Shown: positions 11,901 to 24,599 of the stretch, in pieces
Position numbering within the stretch: position 1 is the first letter of the stretch
Layout of the letters: each line of letters opens with the position of its first letter
Assembly: GCA_963576785.1 (NCBI GenBank)
Contig: OY756139.1
Location: 1,116,001-1,180,000, forward strand
Reading direction: 5' to 3'
DNA length: 64,000 bases
Source: Chlorophyllum brunneum
Lineage: Eukaryota; Basidiomycota; Agaricomycetes; Agaricales; Agaricaceae
Program-made: the position numbers and the translations under genes
Notes under the pieces: generated by a model
What the model saw: the letters and a program-made list of their open reading frames with translations, nothing else
What the model was told of the DNA's origin: nothing
Databases searched by the model: none

Positions 11901-14900
11901 GCTGAAGCTATAGATATCACGATTACCGTTGAACAAGAACCCATCGCTCTGGAGGAAGAACAACTCCTGTATATCATTGAGGAGCCCATCACAGATTCGG
12001 AATATCACGGCTCAGAGGTATGCTTCAGGCCGTTTTTCCATTCGTATTTTACTCATGGACAATAAGGGGCCGGACCGCGGCACTAGTATTGGCATTGTAA
12101 GCGTGCAATCCGATGAGGTCATGTCTCCAACAGTCGAGACCGGTGACGTTGAAGAGATTGTATCAGATGTCGAGTTACAGGACATAGATTCCCATGCCGA
12201 GGCTAAAGCTACTGTGGAAAATCAAATTTCTAAAGAAGCTGACGTCAGAGATGCGCAATCGCTCAATCAAGTCTCGGACGAGGTCAAGGAAGCCGAACTC
12301 GACAAGTTTACAGGTTCTCCTACTCCTACCCGCGCGCATACGGCCCCAAATATCCCTCCTGAGGTCATCAACGACGATTATTTCACACAACCTGGTAGTC
12401 CGGCTATGGCTCCCCAAAATCCGGATGCGTTGGGTCATAACAATTTTCCTGCCACTCTGACTCCCAATGGCAGTTTACCTTCAATCATCCAGCTTCCTGG
12501 TACGCCCCAAAGGGTCCTTAGTCCTGTCAGCACGCCCGCACCTGGCCCGACACCGGTTTCCATCGCTGTCGAGCCAGTGGTCTTGAAGGCTCTCAAAGAG
12601 AACCCAGGTCTATTCAGCGGAATTGTTTTCCCCCCTGTGACACCTCCCTCTCAACGATCGCTTCAGTCTACGGCTGTAGAAATTGCACCCGCGGCTGCAG
12701 CGTCGAGCGATGCCGAGACCATTACTACCCCCCCAACCGATATTTCTCCGCCACCTCAGCCGTCATTTCTTGGATCCGATGGGAGGCCCACACCAAATGT
12801 CGTACCCACCTCCATCCCTGTGACAACTACAACTTCACGAAAACCAACTTTATACGAAGACCCTTATCCATACAGTCTTTCTACTCCTGGCCCTCCGCAC
12901 GAAGAGAACGAGGAAGAAGGTTCTGAGGAGGATACCGAAGATCATTCGCCAATTTCTTCGCTGGGGGAAAAGGAGCCAGAAGCTGTGTTTAACAATGTGG
13001 CGGACTTGGAACTACGTTACCCGACAGCGGAACCTCTGCAACCGATGACGTTGACGACTGACATAGAAATCGAACCCGTGATGGAAAACGTTCTGGACAC
13101 AGAAAAAGGTTTGGTGGACATTGAAGCTGAGGCGGATGCATTGATTGACCAATTTCTTGTGGATGAACCAGAGTCGGATACTGATGCGGATGGAGAGGCA
13201 GATCCGGAGTTTGTGGGCCTGGAGTCGAGCGTGAGTGCTAGAGCCAGCGAAGAGATTGTAGTCGAGGAGCCTGGAGAGCTGGCGTCACATACGGACATCG
13301 CGACCAATGAAAACGAGGTTCCAATGACAACCAAAGCGGTCCTAAACGAAATCGAGGATGTATCGGTGAAGGGGCCTGAAGTGGAAGATGTCGATGAAGC
13401 ACCATTGGAGAAGAGTAAAGTAGTGCCAAAGGAGACCGCTCCCGAGCTGGATGAACAAGATCCCTTCAAACTGATGGGTAATGAGAGCTTAGTGGCTCCC
13501 GGAGAAGCTTTGGGCGGGACACCAAAGGACGAGGAAGAGAAGAGCGAGAGTGAAGTCGGTGTGGTAGAATCCGTGGACCTTCAACTGTGAGCATTGCTTG
13601 ATTTTCCCCCGTTGGGCAAGCTCTGACATAGCATTTCCCAGAGCACCTTCGAATGAAACCTTGGTCGAAGTTCCTGCCGCCCCGACAGCCCCCGTCCAGG
13701 TTGTGCCATTGTCACCCCCTCAAGTACCTTCACCGGGGCACACGTCCTCGCTCTTGGGACCTGGCTACGTAAGTGTCCTTCCTTACCACCCCATGGCCTT
13801 CGTGTTCCGAAAACTCACCATGTGCCTCCTCTGCAACAGCGAGCTGATACCCCTGGGCGGGCTTCCCCTTTCGACCAAGCTGTTGCCTTCCTTGACTCTC
13901 CGCAACAGAAAGAACACAAACAGGCCGCATCCAGTCTCGCCCCCGGACATGTACAGGTCGTTGTGCAAGTACCACCATTGGGTGTAACTTCCCCCGGTAT
14001 CAAACAATCAGAAACCTATCTGCCTGTTTCTCAGCCTGGCGCAGAAGGCTCGTCACGTAAGATTCACATATCAGTGGAGGATCCCTATAACGCCGACAAC
14101 GACACAGACCGTGAGCATGGAACCAAGGCTTCGAGGACTCGCAAACGAAAGCGTAGTGTCTCCGAGATTTCTAACGGCGAGCTTTCACCTATCACTCCCA
14201 AGTCTGCTTCAGCAATTAGAGGAAAGAGCAAGGCCTTACGTCTGACAGCTAAAGGCTCCCGCTCTCGGAAGGAAGGTAACAGGAAGACTAATCTCTTTTC
14301 CTCAAACGTTACTTCCAGGTCCCCATCTGTTGCTTCCACGGCCATCAGTGACTCGTCATCGTTCGCCCAACTCTCCCCAAGCTATCCTTCTCTTCCGAGT
14401 TCTGACCCTCGCCCATTCATTCATGCACACTCTCGACGAAAAAGGGGAAATGCTCCCACCACCGTGCAAGAGCAATTGCACAAACAGCTGCACAAGTCAA
14501 CTCTAGGATCTCGCTCTCAGAGTGGGATACTGAGAGCTGAAGACGTTCTCACAAAAGCTCCTTCTAACACTTCGGCGAGCACTAGCTCGCCAATGACACG
14601 TTCTCACTGTCGCTACCACAAGATCAGCATCCCCAAGACGGAAAACGGCCCACGCATCAATTTCCTCGTACCTGGCTGCAGCCTTAACGACGAGAAGTTG
14701 ATTGAGGAAGAAGAGATTGAGGATCACGGAGAAGCTATCATTAAGGGTGATACACGGATCGCGGATTATATCGAAACGCTCAATTTTGAACCGTACCTAT
14801 TGTGGGCTATGCGGCAGCTTGTGGGGACAGAGCTCTTGCGAGAGAACGAGGTTTTCTACCTCCCCGAACCGGGCGAGACTATTGTTCGCAATCCTCAAGA

Positions 14901-15597
14901 GCCGGAGAAAAAGAAGGGAACTAGACCAAGCAAGAAACGTTCAAAACTGACAGATGAAAATGCAGTATATTCCTCTCAAATCTCAGGTACTCGCCCATCA
15001 CCATCGCGGGCTAGCTCAGCCGGTTCATCAGCCTCTGTTCTGCAACAAACCATTGCAGGGTCAGACATCGAGGACTTATCTACAGTGACAGAAACTGAGG
15101 GGGAAAAGCCATCGCCCACCAAATCACAAAAAAAAGGGGACGAAGAAGACACAAACGTGTTCAACATCTCACCGGCGAAGGGCGAAGTGTCAGCATTTTC
15201 TCGGAAGCGTGGTCGACGACTGGGACAAGATGCCGCAGCGTATCATCCCTCTAGCGACGATGGGAACTCAACTGACTTCTCCGATCACAACACGTCGCGC
15301 AAGCCTACCCGTAGTAGGGGGCTCAAACGATCCCGGACATCTGAAGCTAATGCAGCGGAAGGAGCGGGAGCAGGAACGGATGGAAGGAGGGTTAAGAAAT
15401 CAAAGACTCGACTGAGCCTAAGCCAAAGTCAGCCACAAGTTGATGCTAGCCAACCCCTGACTACCCAAGGTCAGCCTCAGATACAGACTCATCCCGTACC
15501 TCAGGCTGAAGCTCAAAACGCCTATATCGGAGGGAATAACCAATCTTGCCCAGTGACCGCCACGAACCTGAGTTCCAGCAGTCTTGAATCGCGCTGA
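8929..15597 (+). CDS. Giant acidic, disordered protein, probably nuclear (2,072 residues)
   Basis: Nine exons: 8929-9871, 9923-10266, 10317-10842, 10912-11310, 11362-11487, 11542-12017, 12067-13586, 13642-13768 and 13840-15597. All phases agree. The ATG sits in a CACC ATG G context. Residues 1-130 contain a small structured-looking part (PFDKFSQNDFDAWIGRLTGDL). The next 1,350 residues are dominated by Glu/Asp tracts and Ser/Thr/Pro-rich segments. The last 590 are basic, with likely nuclear localisation signals (RTRKRKRS, RKRGRR, RRVKKSK) and one compact block, SPMTRSHCRYHKISIPK to FLVPGCSLNDEKLIEEEEI to LLRENEVFYLPEPGE, which looks like a conserved domain. I do not recognise its function. The charge pattern (acidic middle, basic end) resembles chromatin- or histone-binding scaffolds, but that is inference. 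It is convergent with the DUF1917 gene. Confidence 0.85.
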
Positions 15598-15808
15598 TTA
15601 CCCTTTTTACATACATATTACCATGTTTTGAACGGAGATTATATTCTATAACTATGAGCTCTAATTCCAATCGCTTCCGATTATTGGGACATATGAGGCT
15701 CCAGTGCAAATCGTATTGCATTAGCCGGCGATGAGATCGAACATCCTAAGTTCAAACCAAAAAGGAACCACCTCACATCGAATAAAAGAAGCAGGGCGGA
15801 GGATAAAT

Positions 15809-17309
15809 TCACTTCCTAGTTCTACGCCTCTTCGGCTCTGGTTTCTCTTCGGTGTTACCGTTGTCATCTTCGTCCTCTGGTTCGGTTCTCTTGGTCCTCA
15901 TAACCATTTTCTTCGGTTTAAGCATGTCCTTTCGCTTCTTCTCTTCCTCATCTTGAGCCTCACTGTCCGAGGTGAACGGATCGTCCCTAACTTTCCTTTT
16001 CAGCTTGGGCTTAGACTTGGACTGGAATTCGAGGCTGCTACTCTCAGCCTTCGTGCTCTGCTCAGATGGCGCTACTTCCTTGACATTGGCCCCCTTGTTC
16101 GCGGTGTCTATCTTGCTCATGCCGAGATTTGCAAAAAATTCGCCCTTCAACGCCTAATGAGGAGTCAGTATAAGAAACGGACAAAGCGATTCAACACACC
16201 TTGATTTCAGCATCCTGGAGGAGCGCTGTGTTCTTCCAAATCTGGAAGGGCTCAGTAACATTCGGAAGCCTAGGACAGGCACGACAAACTCACAGTAGAT
16301 GGTATGCCACTAGGGTGTTTGCTGTCAATACCTAGGACCAACCGTGAGCGAGTCGTTACTCTCAACAGAAATCGCGTACCAATCATGGTATAAAGGTCCG
16401 ATTTGACTCCAGAGAGTGTGACCCCATGATCGCGAAGGAGGACCTTCATGACCTAAAGACACGGGATGATTTCGGTGTTCAGAACTAGTAAAAAAAAACA
16501 GGTACTTCGATGACAGCTCTCTTGTCATAGACATCGGGGATGTAGACACAAATAAGATGCTGATAATTAAGGGTTTCATGCTCTGGCGAAGTGGCGACCT
16601 TGGCAAGCCAGGCGGCTGTCGAAGAGAGGGGCCCAGAAACAAGAGAATCTTATTCTTGGTGAGGACACCGCACTGTTATCTGTAACATTGACGTACTAGC
16701 GATGTGGGACCAGATGAGGTCTACTTTATCGGACGGAGCGAAAATCAGCCTATTTGACTTAACAATGAATGATCGTGGAAAGGAGAGTAGAAGTGAAGTA
16801 ATCGTGCCATTTCCCCGACACATAACCATGTCTTATAGCAATCTCTTTCAATTTATTGGTTGCTCCAGCTTGGACCTACGAAACAGTGAGCAACTAGACG
16901 TTCGAGAGGTGCAAAAATTGACCTCCTCACGGAGCTCTTTCTTGCTACGAGCACCCGTTTTTTTGTTCGAACGAGTGGGTATTGACGGGTCTTCCTGTAT
17001 GTAGAATGAGATATCCGTAGCCCCGTAACAAAAAGTAAAGCTCACTGACTTGAATTGCCTTGACCCGCTCAGTCACTTCTTCTACTGTCCTTCTATCAGC
17101 ATCCGAGTCTCACTTGATTGTTTACTCCAACCTACATAATACTGCGGCTTCCTCTTGAGCGCGAGTTTCAACCCGATTGGTATCCTCGTTTGTGGCATCA
17201 GAACCTTGGACCCAAATCCACTGACAACACAGGGCGACGTCATTGAGCTTCCACTAATGATGGTTAAAAAAAAAACACATGCGGGTTTCGTCCCATCGTT
17301 CTCCACCAT
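15809..17309 (-). CDS. DUF1917 / BLES03-like protein
   Basis: Eleven small exons: 17309-17277, 17220-17136, 17084-17050, 16994-16923, 16875-16808, 16749-16697, 16648-16506, 16452-16380, 16331-16294, 16241-16200 and 16153-15809. They sum to 987 nt, 328 residues. The conserved order is WIWVQGSDATNEDTNRV, PTRSNKKTGARSKKELREE, HGYVSGKWLIFAPSDKVDLI, SLVSGPLSSTAAWLAKVATS, HLICVYIPDVYDK and SGVKSDLYTMIGIDSKHPSG. This is the layout of the DUF1917/BLES03 (human C11orf68) family, whose fold resembles eIF4E but whose role is unsettled. The C-terminal 110 residues are charged and disordered, ending KRRRTRK. The intron 16807-16750 uses a GC donor. The first exon junction (donor GTTTTT) and hence the exact start are the weakest part. 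Confidence 0.83.
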
Positions 17310-20300
17310 GGATGGTTTGTACTAGGGGCCGAGCGAGATCATAACGGGCTCCATAGACCACTTTCCATGCTCAGCCATACCTTAGCCAAAAAAGTTTGCA
17401 ACGGCATCTCAGATGCGCTCGTCCAAGAATACTTGTCACCTCCAATCAATACATCATCGGCGTTGGCCATGACGTGCAACAAAGCGGAGGTAGTTGTGTT
17501 CCGAAGTGTTTCAGCCTTCGCTCTCGTGGCACAAGGCTTTAAGCGGGTTTAATCAAGGAGGACGGCCTTGCACAATTAAGTAAGAATACACGGCGAGCAT
17601 CCGGTGCACAGCATGGCGTGTTGTTTACTGCCGCTTGGGCCTGGAGGTCCCAGCCAAATATAACAATCATTGTTCAGCCCATCGCTATCCCCCATGATTG
17701 ATGCAGATGGTCGGTATGACAAGAATTCTATTGAAACCTAGAGGCTCCAAGCGTGCGCCCTGCACGAGGTAAATGGTCATAATCGCTAAACACCTCAGCC
17801 AGATTTAAGCGCCCAATGAACCGCTGCCTGGACAGGACGTGAGTCATAATCCATTGAATATTAAAACTCGGGCCGTTGGATTGATGGAAGATTTAACACT
17901 CGGGTCACTACGACACATTCGGGGCTTCGGTTTCCCACTGACGCAGTCCAGCTTGATCAGCTATGGAGCGTCAAGAATCACACCATGGTGCGTGATCGTC
18001 AGTTTTAAGTCTATCACAGACGACCGAAATGTTATTCTAGCGTAACCATGTTTCCCATATCACCCATTCCTGATTCTTTCTGACCATCATCCGAAATTCT
18101 ACCCATGTAATGAAAGAGATCAAAACTCAAGGTGCAACCATCCGAGGCTAGTAAGCAGGGTAAACACATTCTCCAGGCTTGGCAGGAGTGATTGGTGTAC
18201 ATTTGCTGTTTCGGCCAAGTCCCTATCATCGCGAAGCTCCAATTAGATTAAGCTGCTATCAGGAACTTCGACCAACATCATGGAGCAGAGTAGGCGGTGA
18301 TTTGCAGCAGTCGCTACCCATCAGCATCAGACCAAAGCGTTCTTCGAGCCTCCGTGGCGTCCCCCGTCGCCCATCCCATACGTTGCGCCCGTGTGGCTGA
18401 GAATATCATATCACAGCGTCTACGGAACCGAAATAGCGAGGACTCACCAAGAACCCATTGACCCTGCCACTTTGATCCATTTTTATAATGCAATACTTCT
18501 GGTGTAACCGGCATTGCCTTTTGCCTAGAATAGACCCCAAAGCAGGCATCAAGTAGAAACACTATGAATAAGGCCGACGAAATTAACGAGTGAAAACCAT
18601 ATCATATTGATGATCGGGTTGTGTGTCTTTGTGGGCTGAGAAGACCTCAGAAAGAAGAAGAATGCACTAGCGATATGCAACTGTCTTATTGAGGGATACT
18701 TTCACCTGACCAGCACTCTGATGTAGTTTCTTCAGTGTGTTCTCGAATCTCGGTCAGGGCAAAAGTTAAGGCGCCATGTGAGGAAGTCAGCCATGCGGTG
18801 AATCTATATGAAAAGGGTGATAATAGGTAGAATGCAGATGGAAGAGTGGCCGGACAACAAGAGCCGACCACGAACCACCAGTGTTAATTCCCCTTTTTGA
18901 AGCCGTAAAATTCACCGTAAGTAATACAGGCACAGTAAAATGCAGGGTCTGTTGGGGTATTTCGGATCTTGACAAGTGATGAACGCTCGATGGGTTGTGT
19001 GAGGTAAAGAGCAACGGGACAAGGATAAATAGAGTTCAGAGCTAGAGACATACGATATGTACTAGGGGGCCTAACTCTCAACGTAATTCCAACACCCGAC
19101 ATCTACGATTGACCTGTAATGAACCGACCCATTCTCCAAGGCGGATCGAACACGTAGGGTTGAAGCGGGTTATGTGGGTGCACCTTGATCTGGTAACCTC
19201 TCTATTGCGTATTTTCGGTTCACAATGTACATCAATGGGACACCTGGTATTTGCCGGACACGCCGCCGTAGTTCGCGATCGCAGGTTGCGACAATATAAC
19301 ATTTATGTGATGTTACACGTTGGACCAGACAGTCGTCGGCATAGAAGCCACTGTGGGTACAAGTGAGGCGTTCGAATCTTGGGTCACGGGCGACGCTGGG
19401 TCAGGAAAAAGTTGATGAGCGACGGGGAAAGGGGATGAGACGAACAAGACAGTTCTACCGGAGGGCGATTCGATATTTTGAGCCAAGTTTCTCAAGTTCG
19501 GCGATGACGCAGTCCGTGACGCACGGTATACCTGTGTAGCAGACGGTGTCGTGAGGAATGGACTATACGAAAATGGGGGGTCAAGAGCCTACATTTCGCG
19601 AAAAGGCAGTCCATCATGCCACTAACGAGTTCTAGCTTGTTTTGGAGGCTGAAGTTGATAAAGTTGGTGTCTATGAGAACGCGATACGGGGGAACAAGGG
19701 CGGTGTTATGGGCCAGGAAAAGTGAGGATGCGACTTGCGGTCTGTGCCATGAGATTTTCAGTTTGGGCTACAAGAAGGTAGAGCAGTTATTGGAGCACTA
19801 ACACCCGACGAACCGCCTTTTCTTTCGCTTCTTCTTCTTTCTTGGCCTGTTTTGCTTTGTTCTCTTTTCTATTCCAATATGAGTAAGGGACCCAGTGCTG
19901 ATCGCAGAGTTGAGGGAGGACATACAGTCGGATATCATTTGGGTTCAACAGACGCTTCACTTGAGCAAACTTTCTTGTTTTCTTTGCCCTCCCCTAGAGG
20001 CAGTGTTAGCCGGTGAGAAATTAACTATGGGCATATGCACCATGATGGCAGAGGCGAGAGTGATCTCTGAGCGTCATGGCCTTGACTGCCAGAAAAGATG
20101 TTTCTTTTCTTAGATAAGCCGTCCTGATTGGCCCTATCACAGCCACTGCAGAAACAAATGTTGCACGTCGCCATGAATCTTGAATACCAACAACCTTCAG
20201 GCCTCAGTGATCAAGCTGCAAGTACCATGCTCAGGAACAGGAACTCGCGGTCAGTGGGAATTCACGATGTTTCACCATTTCGAGTCCCGGCTCTAGTAAT

Positions 20301-21079
20301 TTGGCCAGAAATACGCCATCAATTTTGCCGGTGCCCTGAAAAGGCGTAAGCTCAAAAGTGGGCAGAACCCCAGCTGGTGGCGCGGCAAAGTATACGATGG
20401 GTTATCGGAACGCCGCGTCAGCTTTGGTGATGAGAAAGTCCTAGGAAGGAAGCAGGCTTCTGTTTGCCTCAAGGCCCTAGCCCTCGGAAGGACGACAATC
20501 AGACTAAAACAAAACCGATATAAAGCATGGAACACCACGAGGCTGCATGATCCTTCCCGTCCGTAGAGGGCGGGGACGGGAAAGGTTTGTGCCACTGGAA
20601 AAGGGACACAGCATCGTCGTGCCTTTGGTGAAGGTTCAAGCTCGTCTGAGCCAACTAGCCGCAGACTCCGAAAATCCTTGTTTGTTGTCGGCCCGAGCAG
20701 CTACCAGTGGGTGTACTGGCTTGATCCCCACTGTAATGATCAATGTTCAATGCTCAACGCTCAGAGGGTACATGAAAAGCAGCGTTGTGTTTCATCCTGG
20801 GCCAATTCCGGATCAAGGGGTATAGATAATCTACGCACAAGACACCGGACTATTCGCAGAATCTAGTTGGGAAGGCGTCAAATAGACATGGCGAGTTCAT
20901 GGACCGATTCAGGGTGCTGACACACCGAACGGACTGGCTGTGCCGCTGGGCGGTTACACAGCCCGTTGGGCCAGGTCGTGTTGATGGAGATCTCGCTATG
21001 CCAGATCTACTGATCACGGTTGCCTTTTTAGGTCTCATACCTCCTTACATCGGATCTCGTCCTTTGAAACTCTCCAGCG
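17310..21079. other. Gene-poor 3.8-kb interval upstream of PAL
   Basis: Only short ORFs (60-100 codons) on either strand, with no recognisable domains and no chain of splice-compatible exons. I saw no obvious terminal repeat, transposase or reverse transcriptase motif and no tRNA boxes (one isolated GTTCGAATC at about 19370 has no matching A box). The right end must contain the PAL promoter. It could hold a long non-coding RNA or very old transposon remains, but nothing seen supports either. Confidence 0.5.
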
Positions 21080-21087
21080 TATATATA
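21080..21087 (+). promoter_or_regulatory. TATA box of the PAL gene
   Basis: TATATATA lies about 90 bp before the PAL ATG and is followed by a C/T-rich leader (ctcccagcc-like tracts and ctctcatccacataatcc), the usual arrangement of a strongly expressed fungal promoter. Assigned from position and sequence only. Confidence 0.6.
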
Positions 21088-21170
21088 CCACCCAGCCCAA
21101 TGACTCACCCCCAGTACTTCTCCTCCTGCCCTATTATTACTTTACTACTCTCATCCACATAATCCAGACC

Positions 21171-23658
21171 ATGACTATCCAATCTGAAGCAACCACCGCC
21201 ATTCTCAACCGTTCCCCCCTTGTCGACACCACCAAAAAGCACACCGCCACCGACGACGCCTTGTATCTTCGTGTTCCGCGCCAGCAGACAGTGTCTAAAC
21301 CTCCTTCCCTACTCGATGCGTTCGTTCACTCGTTCAAGGAACTCGAGTCCTACAAGTACGTTTACCGCCAGTTGCTCCCCCTTCCCACACTTATACTGGC
21401 ATAGGAACGGCAAGTCCGTTATTGTAGATGGCCAACATCTATCTATCCCTGCTGTGACAGCGGCGGCCAGGTATAATGTGCCTGTCGTGCTTGACCAGTC
21501 TCCCAACATCAAAGCCAAGGTAGCTGGCAGCCGGCAAGTGATAGCCGACAAGGTAGAAACGGGGACGAGTGTGTATGGTGTCTCTACTGGCTTTGGTGGC
21601 AGCGCAGACACTCGTACAGATCAGCCCATCTTACTCGGAAACGCTCTTCTCCAACACCAACACGCCGGTGTTCTTCCATCATCACAACAGCCCCTTGACG
21701 TCCTCCCTCTCAGCGACCCTTTCAACCTTGCGATGCCAGAATCTTGGGTACGCGGCGCCATCCTCATCAGGATGAATTCTCTCATTCGTGGCCACTCTGG
21801 CGTTCGATGGGGACTCCTAGAAAAGATGAATGAGCTACTCCAAGCCAATGTTACACCGCTTGTTCCTCTGCGTGGTAGCATTTCGGCATCTGGAGGTATG
21901 TGATACAACAACAAAATTACTGGTTCTTGATCTCATCAGTCTTATTTTAGATTTATCACCTCTGTCTTACGTTGCTGGTACATTGATTGGCAACCCATCC
22001 ATCCGCTGCTTTGATGGACCTTCAACATTTGGTGGTCGCAAGATTGTTTCGTCTCGCGACGCGCTTACCAACCATGGTATTGAGCCCATCCCCCTTGCCT
22101 CCAAGGAGCACCTTGGTATCCTTAACGGCACCGCCTTCTCCGCCTCTGTTGCTGCTCTTGCGTTGAACGACGCAGTTCACATGGCATTACTCACACAAAT
22201 TTGTACGGCAATGGGTACTGAGGCACTTTCGGGTACTCGCGGCTCCTTCGATCCCTTCATTCATGATGTGTGCCGTCCTCATCCTGGACAAGTATGTTCT
22301 GATCCCCTCTTGTTGCTTCAGAGAGATCTGACATTTGATCTAGATCGAAGCTGCGAAGAATATTTGGGATCTTCTTGATGGTAGTACTTTCGCCCAGATG
22401 CACGAAGAGGAGGTGACTATTGAGGAGGACGGGGGCGTTCTTCGCCAGGACCGCTATCCCCTGCGTACAGCTCCTCAATTCATTGGTCCTCAAGTGGAAG
22501 ATTTGTTGGAGTCCTTGAAGACTATCACTACCGAGTGTAACTCAAGTAAGCCCGACTTCATTCTCTCGTTGCCCCATAAGTGTCTGACTGGTTGGCTTCA
22601 AGCTACCGATAATCCTCTTGTTGATGGTTCGACTGGCACCGTTCACCACGGTGGTAACTTCCAAGCGATGGCCGTCACAAATGTCATGGAGAAGACTCGG
22701 TTGAGCTTGCACCACATGGGCAAGCTTCTTTTCGCTCAGTGCGCTGAGCTAATTGACCCCGCGATGAACCGTGGCTTGCCGCCGTCCCTTGCTGCCACTG
22801 ACCCTTCCCTCGACTACCACTGCAAAGGCATCGACATCGGCACCGCTGCTTATGTCGCTGAGCTCGGTTATCTGGCGAACCCTGTTTCCACACACATTCA
22901 ATCGGCGGAAATGCACAACCAAGCAGTCAAGTGAGAAATTTTCTATCATCCCGCAAAGCCAGCAACTGATTCCTCTTAGCTCTCTTGCGTTGATTTCCGG
23001 TCGACAAACTATCGCCGCCCTCGAGACCCTATCAATTCTTATCTCATCCTACCTTTATGCGCTGTGCCAAGCGCTTGACCTGCGCGCGATGCAGTCGGAG
23101 TTTCTTGCGGGCCTGCACAAGATTGTAGTGGAGGAAATGGAGAGGTCGTTTGCTTCCCATCTGCAGGCTGATGAGAAGAACAAACTCACCTCCAAGGTTT
23201 TCAAAACTATGCGTGAGGCTCACGATAGTACGAGCACCATGGACGCTCAAGAACGCATGCAAACGATTGCTGCGTCGAGTACCACCATTCTTCTAGACTA
23301 TATTACTGGTCCCGCATTCGAACATACCCAGAATGTTGGTTCCGCGCTCAGCGGTATCCCTGTCTTCCGTTCCCGTGTCGCCACCCAAGCCAACGTTCTT
23401 CTCGATGTCCTTCGTCGCGAGTACCTCTTTGGCGAGCGCGGGCCTGCACCAGCCAGCAAGTACTTGAACAGAACCAGGCCTGTGTATGAATTTGTGAGGA
23501 AGGAACTTGGCATCAGGATGCATGGGTCCGAGAACTACAGTCGATTCGCGAATGGGTTGGGTGTTGACGATGTCACTGTTGGTCAGAATGTCTCTCTCAT
23601 CCACGAAGCTATTCGAGATGGAAAGATGCAATCTGTGATTGTCAACCTCTTTGCATAA
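21171..23658 (+). CDS. PAL: Phenylalanine ammonia-lyase
   Basis: Six exons, 21171-21355, 21405-21895, 21951-22291, 22344-22545, 22603-22930 and 22980-23658, encode 741 residues, the normal fungal length. The enzyme removes ammonia from L-phenylalanine to give trans-cinnamate. The Ala-Ser-Gly that cyclises into the MIO electrophile is residues 223-225 (GSISASG, then DLSPLSY after the intron), and the catalytic loop tyrosine is Y119 in [10 protein letters not shown]. The substrate-selectivity pair is His-Gln in [11 protein letters not shown], which in known enzymes allows tyrosine as well, so PAL/TAL activity is predicted. [11 protein letters not shown] is restored by splicing 22546-22602. That intron is 57 nt with no stop, so its retention would add 19 residues inside the active-site region. 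A TATA box precedes the gene. Confidence 0.98.
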
Positions 23659-24599
23659 TACCTTCGACATGATCCCCCTTCTCTATGCACCTTCCTCTGG
23701 TTTCAATGATTTATCAATCTTTCACATGATCTATAGCAATATCTCATCCTTATTCAACCATAGAATATTCTTAGTACATAGTCTACTGCACAAGAGGAAT
23801 TATAATGCTCCCCATGCACGAAAATCGTAACACATATCATGAAACCTTTGTTTGCTTGAACCGTAACCTCGCTGTGAACTGTTGGAGCAAGTTTTGTCGA
23901 CACCGAAGAACCCACGTCAGACTGTCAATGACCTGCTATGATGGGTATCGATGGATCCTGTGACTACTGTGATTACCTCACGAACTGGATTCCTTCTGTG
24001 CCAACTTATTCCCGTCCAGGTCTCGCAACGAATCCCGTGCCCTGTTGATGCTAATCTCTCACCCCGATTGAAGGAAGTTCAGGCAAGTAATCCTTCACGT
24101 TCCCAATGCAATACGATCGACACCAAGTTGACGGCATCTTCTATTTCAACAGCACCAATACTACAACAACCGCTGTGAGTGGATTCATCGCAAGAACAGC
24201 TTCTCCATAATCAGGGCTTTCGGCACACCGCAGATACTAGACCCCAGATCTGAAGAGTACAGCACCAACCTGTTTTAGGCTTACTCGAGGCAACTGGGTC
24301 AAAAAATCAGCTCTGTCGATAAGCTCGTCTCAATCCCGAAATCCCCATTCGAACCTAGTCAACTTTCGTCACTATCTCGATAGTCAGGAAACAGAACCCT
24401 GACGACTTTCCCACCACATTGTAACCCCAGCGATCTAACATCATAGGCAGTGGTTCTGGTGCCTTATGAGCGTATGTGACGCCATCAATAAGCCTGCTCT
24501 TACCATTGAAATAGTCATAACGATAAGGTGAACCCGGGTTGTAATCAAACTGGTGGCGTTTCTACTGCCGGGAAAGTCTCCCTGCGGGAAGGTGCCATC
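23659..24599. other. Intergenic, PAL 3' region and upstream of the amine oxidase
   Basis: The first part is A/T-rich and contains AATA-type sequences suitable for the PAL 3' end (around 23730-23800). The rest has no convincing ORF. No features beyond the flanking gene ends can be supported. Confidence 0.55.

Noticed and set aside
19340..19395. Possible tRNA B box (GTTCGAATC)
   Set aside because: No A box or cloverleaf can be drawn around it.
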